From the NCBI GenBank assembly GCA_949317995.1, contig OX439044.1, positions 45,774,166-45,838,165 on the forward strand: 64,000 nucleotides of DNA, read 5' to 3'. Source of the stretch: Acholoe squamosa. Taxonomy: Eukaryota; Annelida; Polychaeta; Phyllodocida; Polynoidae. Both the position numbers and the translations under genes were made by a program. Of this stretch, positions 62,913 through 64,000 are shown in pieces (within the stretch, counting starts at the first letter, position 1; each line of letters begins with the position of its first letter). The notes below the pieces were generated by a model. It did no database searches, was not told the DNA's origin, and was given only the letters and a program-made list of their open reading frames with translations.

Positions 62913-64000
62913 AAACAATTATCGGTCTGTCCTTAAAGGGTCAAGAAAAGGTCTAATGGTTTGGCTGACATCATCATATTCTGAACTGTTTTATAGGCCT
63001 ACTAGTATATGGGTCTCGTATGACCCTCAGCCTGACTATAACAAGGAAATGACTGTGATTTGTACATTTTATCTTCCTTTCTTTTTAGATTTAGATAAAC
63101 AATTACCAGTATTTCAAAGCAACAATGACACTTAAAAAAGGGGAACAAGTTCTGATTCTATATTTACCTAACCAGGGCAGATGTGAACACAAACACACAG
63201 TGGTGTCGAGTTTTGTTTATTCTGTGCTGGCACAAATGAAAACTGTAAACCTGAAGGTTCTTTATCAAACTAAAATAAAGTTTCTTTTTTTAATTGCATA
63301 GGTGTTTTATGTGTAGGGTTGTAGACAGGTCTGCAAGGATTTTCAGTGCACTTGGTTCACCTCGTGTGTAAGGTATAAAAGCGGCACCAGCAGTGCAACA
63401 TCCCTACAGCCTAACAGCGTCTCATTTTTCCTTTACCGGGTACCTATCATAAACACAGTGATGCCTGCTCGAACAATTTAATGGGGATAAATGAATCTAG
63501 AGTAGAACTTTCGGATCAGTTCTACATCTGAGTAGCAGAGGGCATAAGAAGCTACAGAGCTCCGCAACATCGTGAAATATGGATAGCAAGGTTGTAGTAT
63601 CTGTATCCAGGATCCCACATAACGAATACCGAAGTGGACAGTGACAGGGTAGTCACTAGTGTGTCATGTTTGCTTCTCAGCAAGGCTTAGGTCTCCACGT
63701 ATTGCAGTGTTGAATATAGCCCTCCGAGTGAGACATATAAGGGTAAATGTGAAAATCGATTGATTTTTGTGAAAACTGTCACTCGTGCGTCATAGATCTG
63801 ATACCGGAGGCTGCTACATCCACAACTGCAATGCTTGGATGATATATTTTTTTTTTGACTCTGATAATGCTAAAACATATGCAAAACACAGCAGTGGATA
63901 CTAGCTCCCTGAATGCTTGTATGCAAGTGAGAAGCTGGACTTATATTCTATATCATACCATACCATTACCATTTAAATATACGCTACACAATTGGTCAGT
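62913..64000. other. Host non-coding DNA at the right edge
   Basis: No gene was recognised. Upstream exons of the ZIP gene were looked for on the minus strand and not found. Confidence 0.45.
63373..63380 (+). promoter_or_regulatory. Isolated TATA-like box
   Basis: GGTATAAAAGCGGC is a good TATA box context followed by about 90 bases of mixed composition. No frame of note follows within the window, so a promoter is only possible. Confidence 0.25.

Overview
The window is animal nuclear DNA, most likely from a marine invertebrate; the phylum cannot be read from it. Evidence is a multi-exon ZIP metal transporter with GT-AG introns, several families of miniature inverted-repeat transposons, a Ty3/gypsy retrotransposon, and a very AT-rich 37.6 kb block of virus-like genes between long terminal inverted repeats.

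Layout: (1) 1-7921, minus strand: a nearly complete Ty3/gypsy LTR retrotransposon (gag, protease and pol in three successive -1 frames; one LTR at 7475 to about 7921; the other LTR lies beyond base 1). (2) 7960-45607: a Polinton/Maverick (adintovirus-like) element flanked by a perfect 6-bp target-site duplication, AATGTC, at 7954-7959 and 45608-45613. (3) 45614-56809: host intergenic DNA with degenerate repeats, including a retroviral-type protease relic near 51.3-51.5 kb. (4) 56810-61913, minus strand: the 3' part of a ZIP8/ZIP14-like SLC39 gene in five recognisable exons. (5) 61914-64000: more non-coding DNA with one MITE.

Inside the Polinton, the right two thirds, on the plus strand, hold the expected virion and replication set: penton-like minor capsid, protein-primed PolB, PC4-like protein, zinc-ribbon protein, retroviral-type integrase, packaging ATPase, core-like basic protein, conserved late protein, pVI-like protein, double-jelly-roll major capsid and adenain-like protease. 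Several genes overlap by ATGA or TAATG junctions. Around this core is an accessory set: two paralogous Cys-rich proteins, a C2H2 protein, a DUF5662-like protein, a protein with two tandem death domains, a full dUTPase and a second dUTPase copy without its catalytic C-terminus. The left 12 kb is mostly repeats. It also holds a three-exon minus-strand gene for a predicted type I membrane glycoprotein with a mucin-like stalk, and a small four-exon plus-strand gene.

The element is complete but not pristine. PolB, the ATPase and a small membrane protein each carry one frame change, and a tandem pair of tyrosine-recombinase elements sits at the end of one gene. It could be a recently decayed provirus, or an active one with assembly errors in homopolymers. 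The most interesting content is the host-interaction layer (tandem death domains, spliced mucin-like glycoprotein, degenerate dUTPase, paralogous Cys-rich pair) and a possible GATA-type regulatory code in the intergenic gaps.
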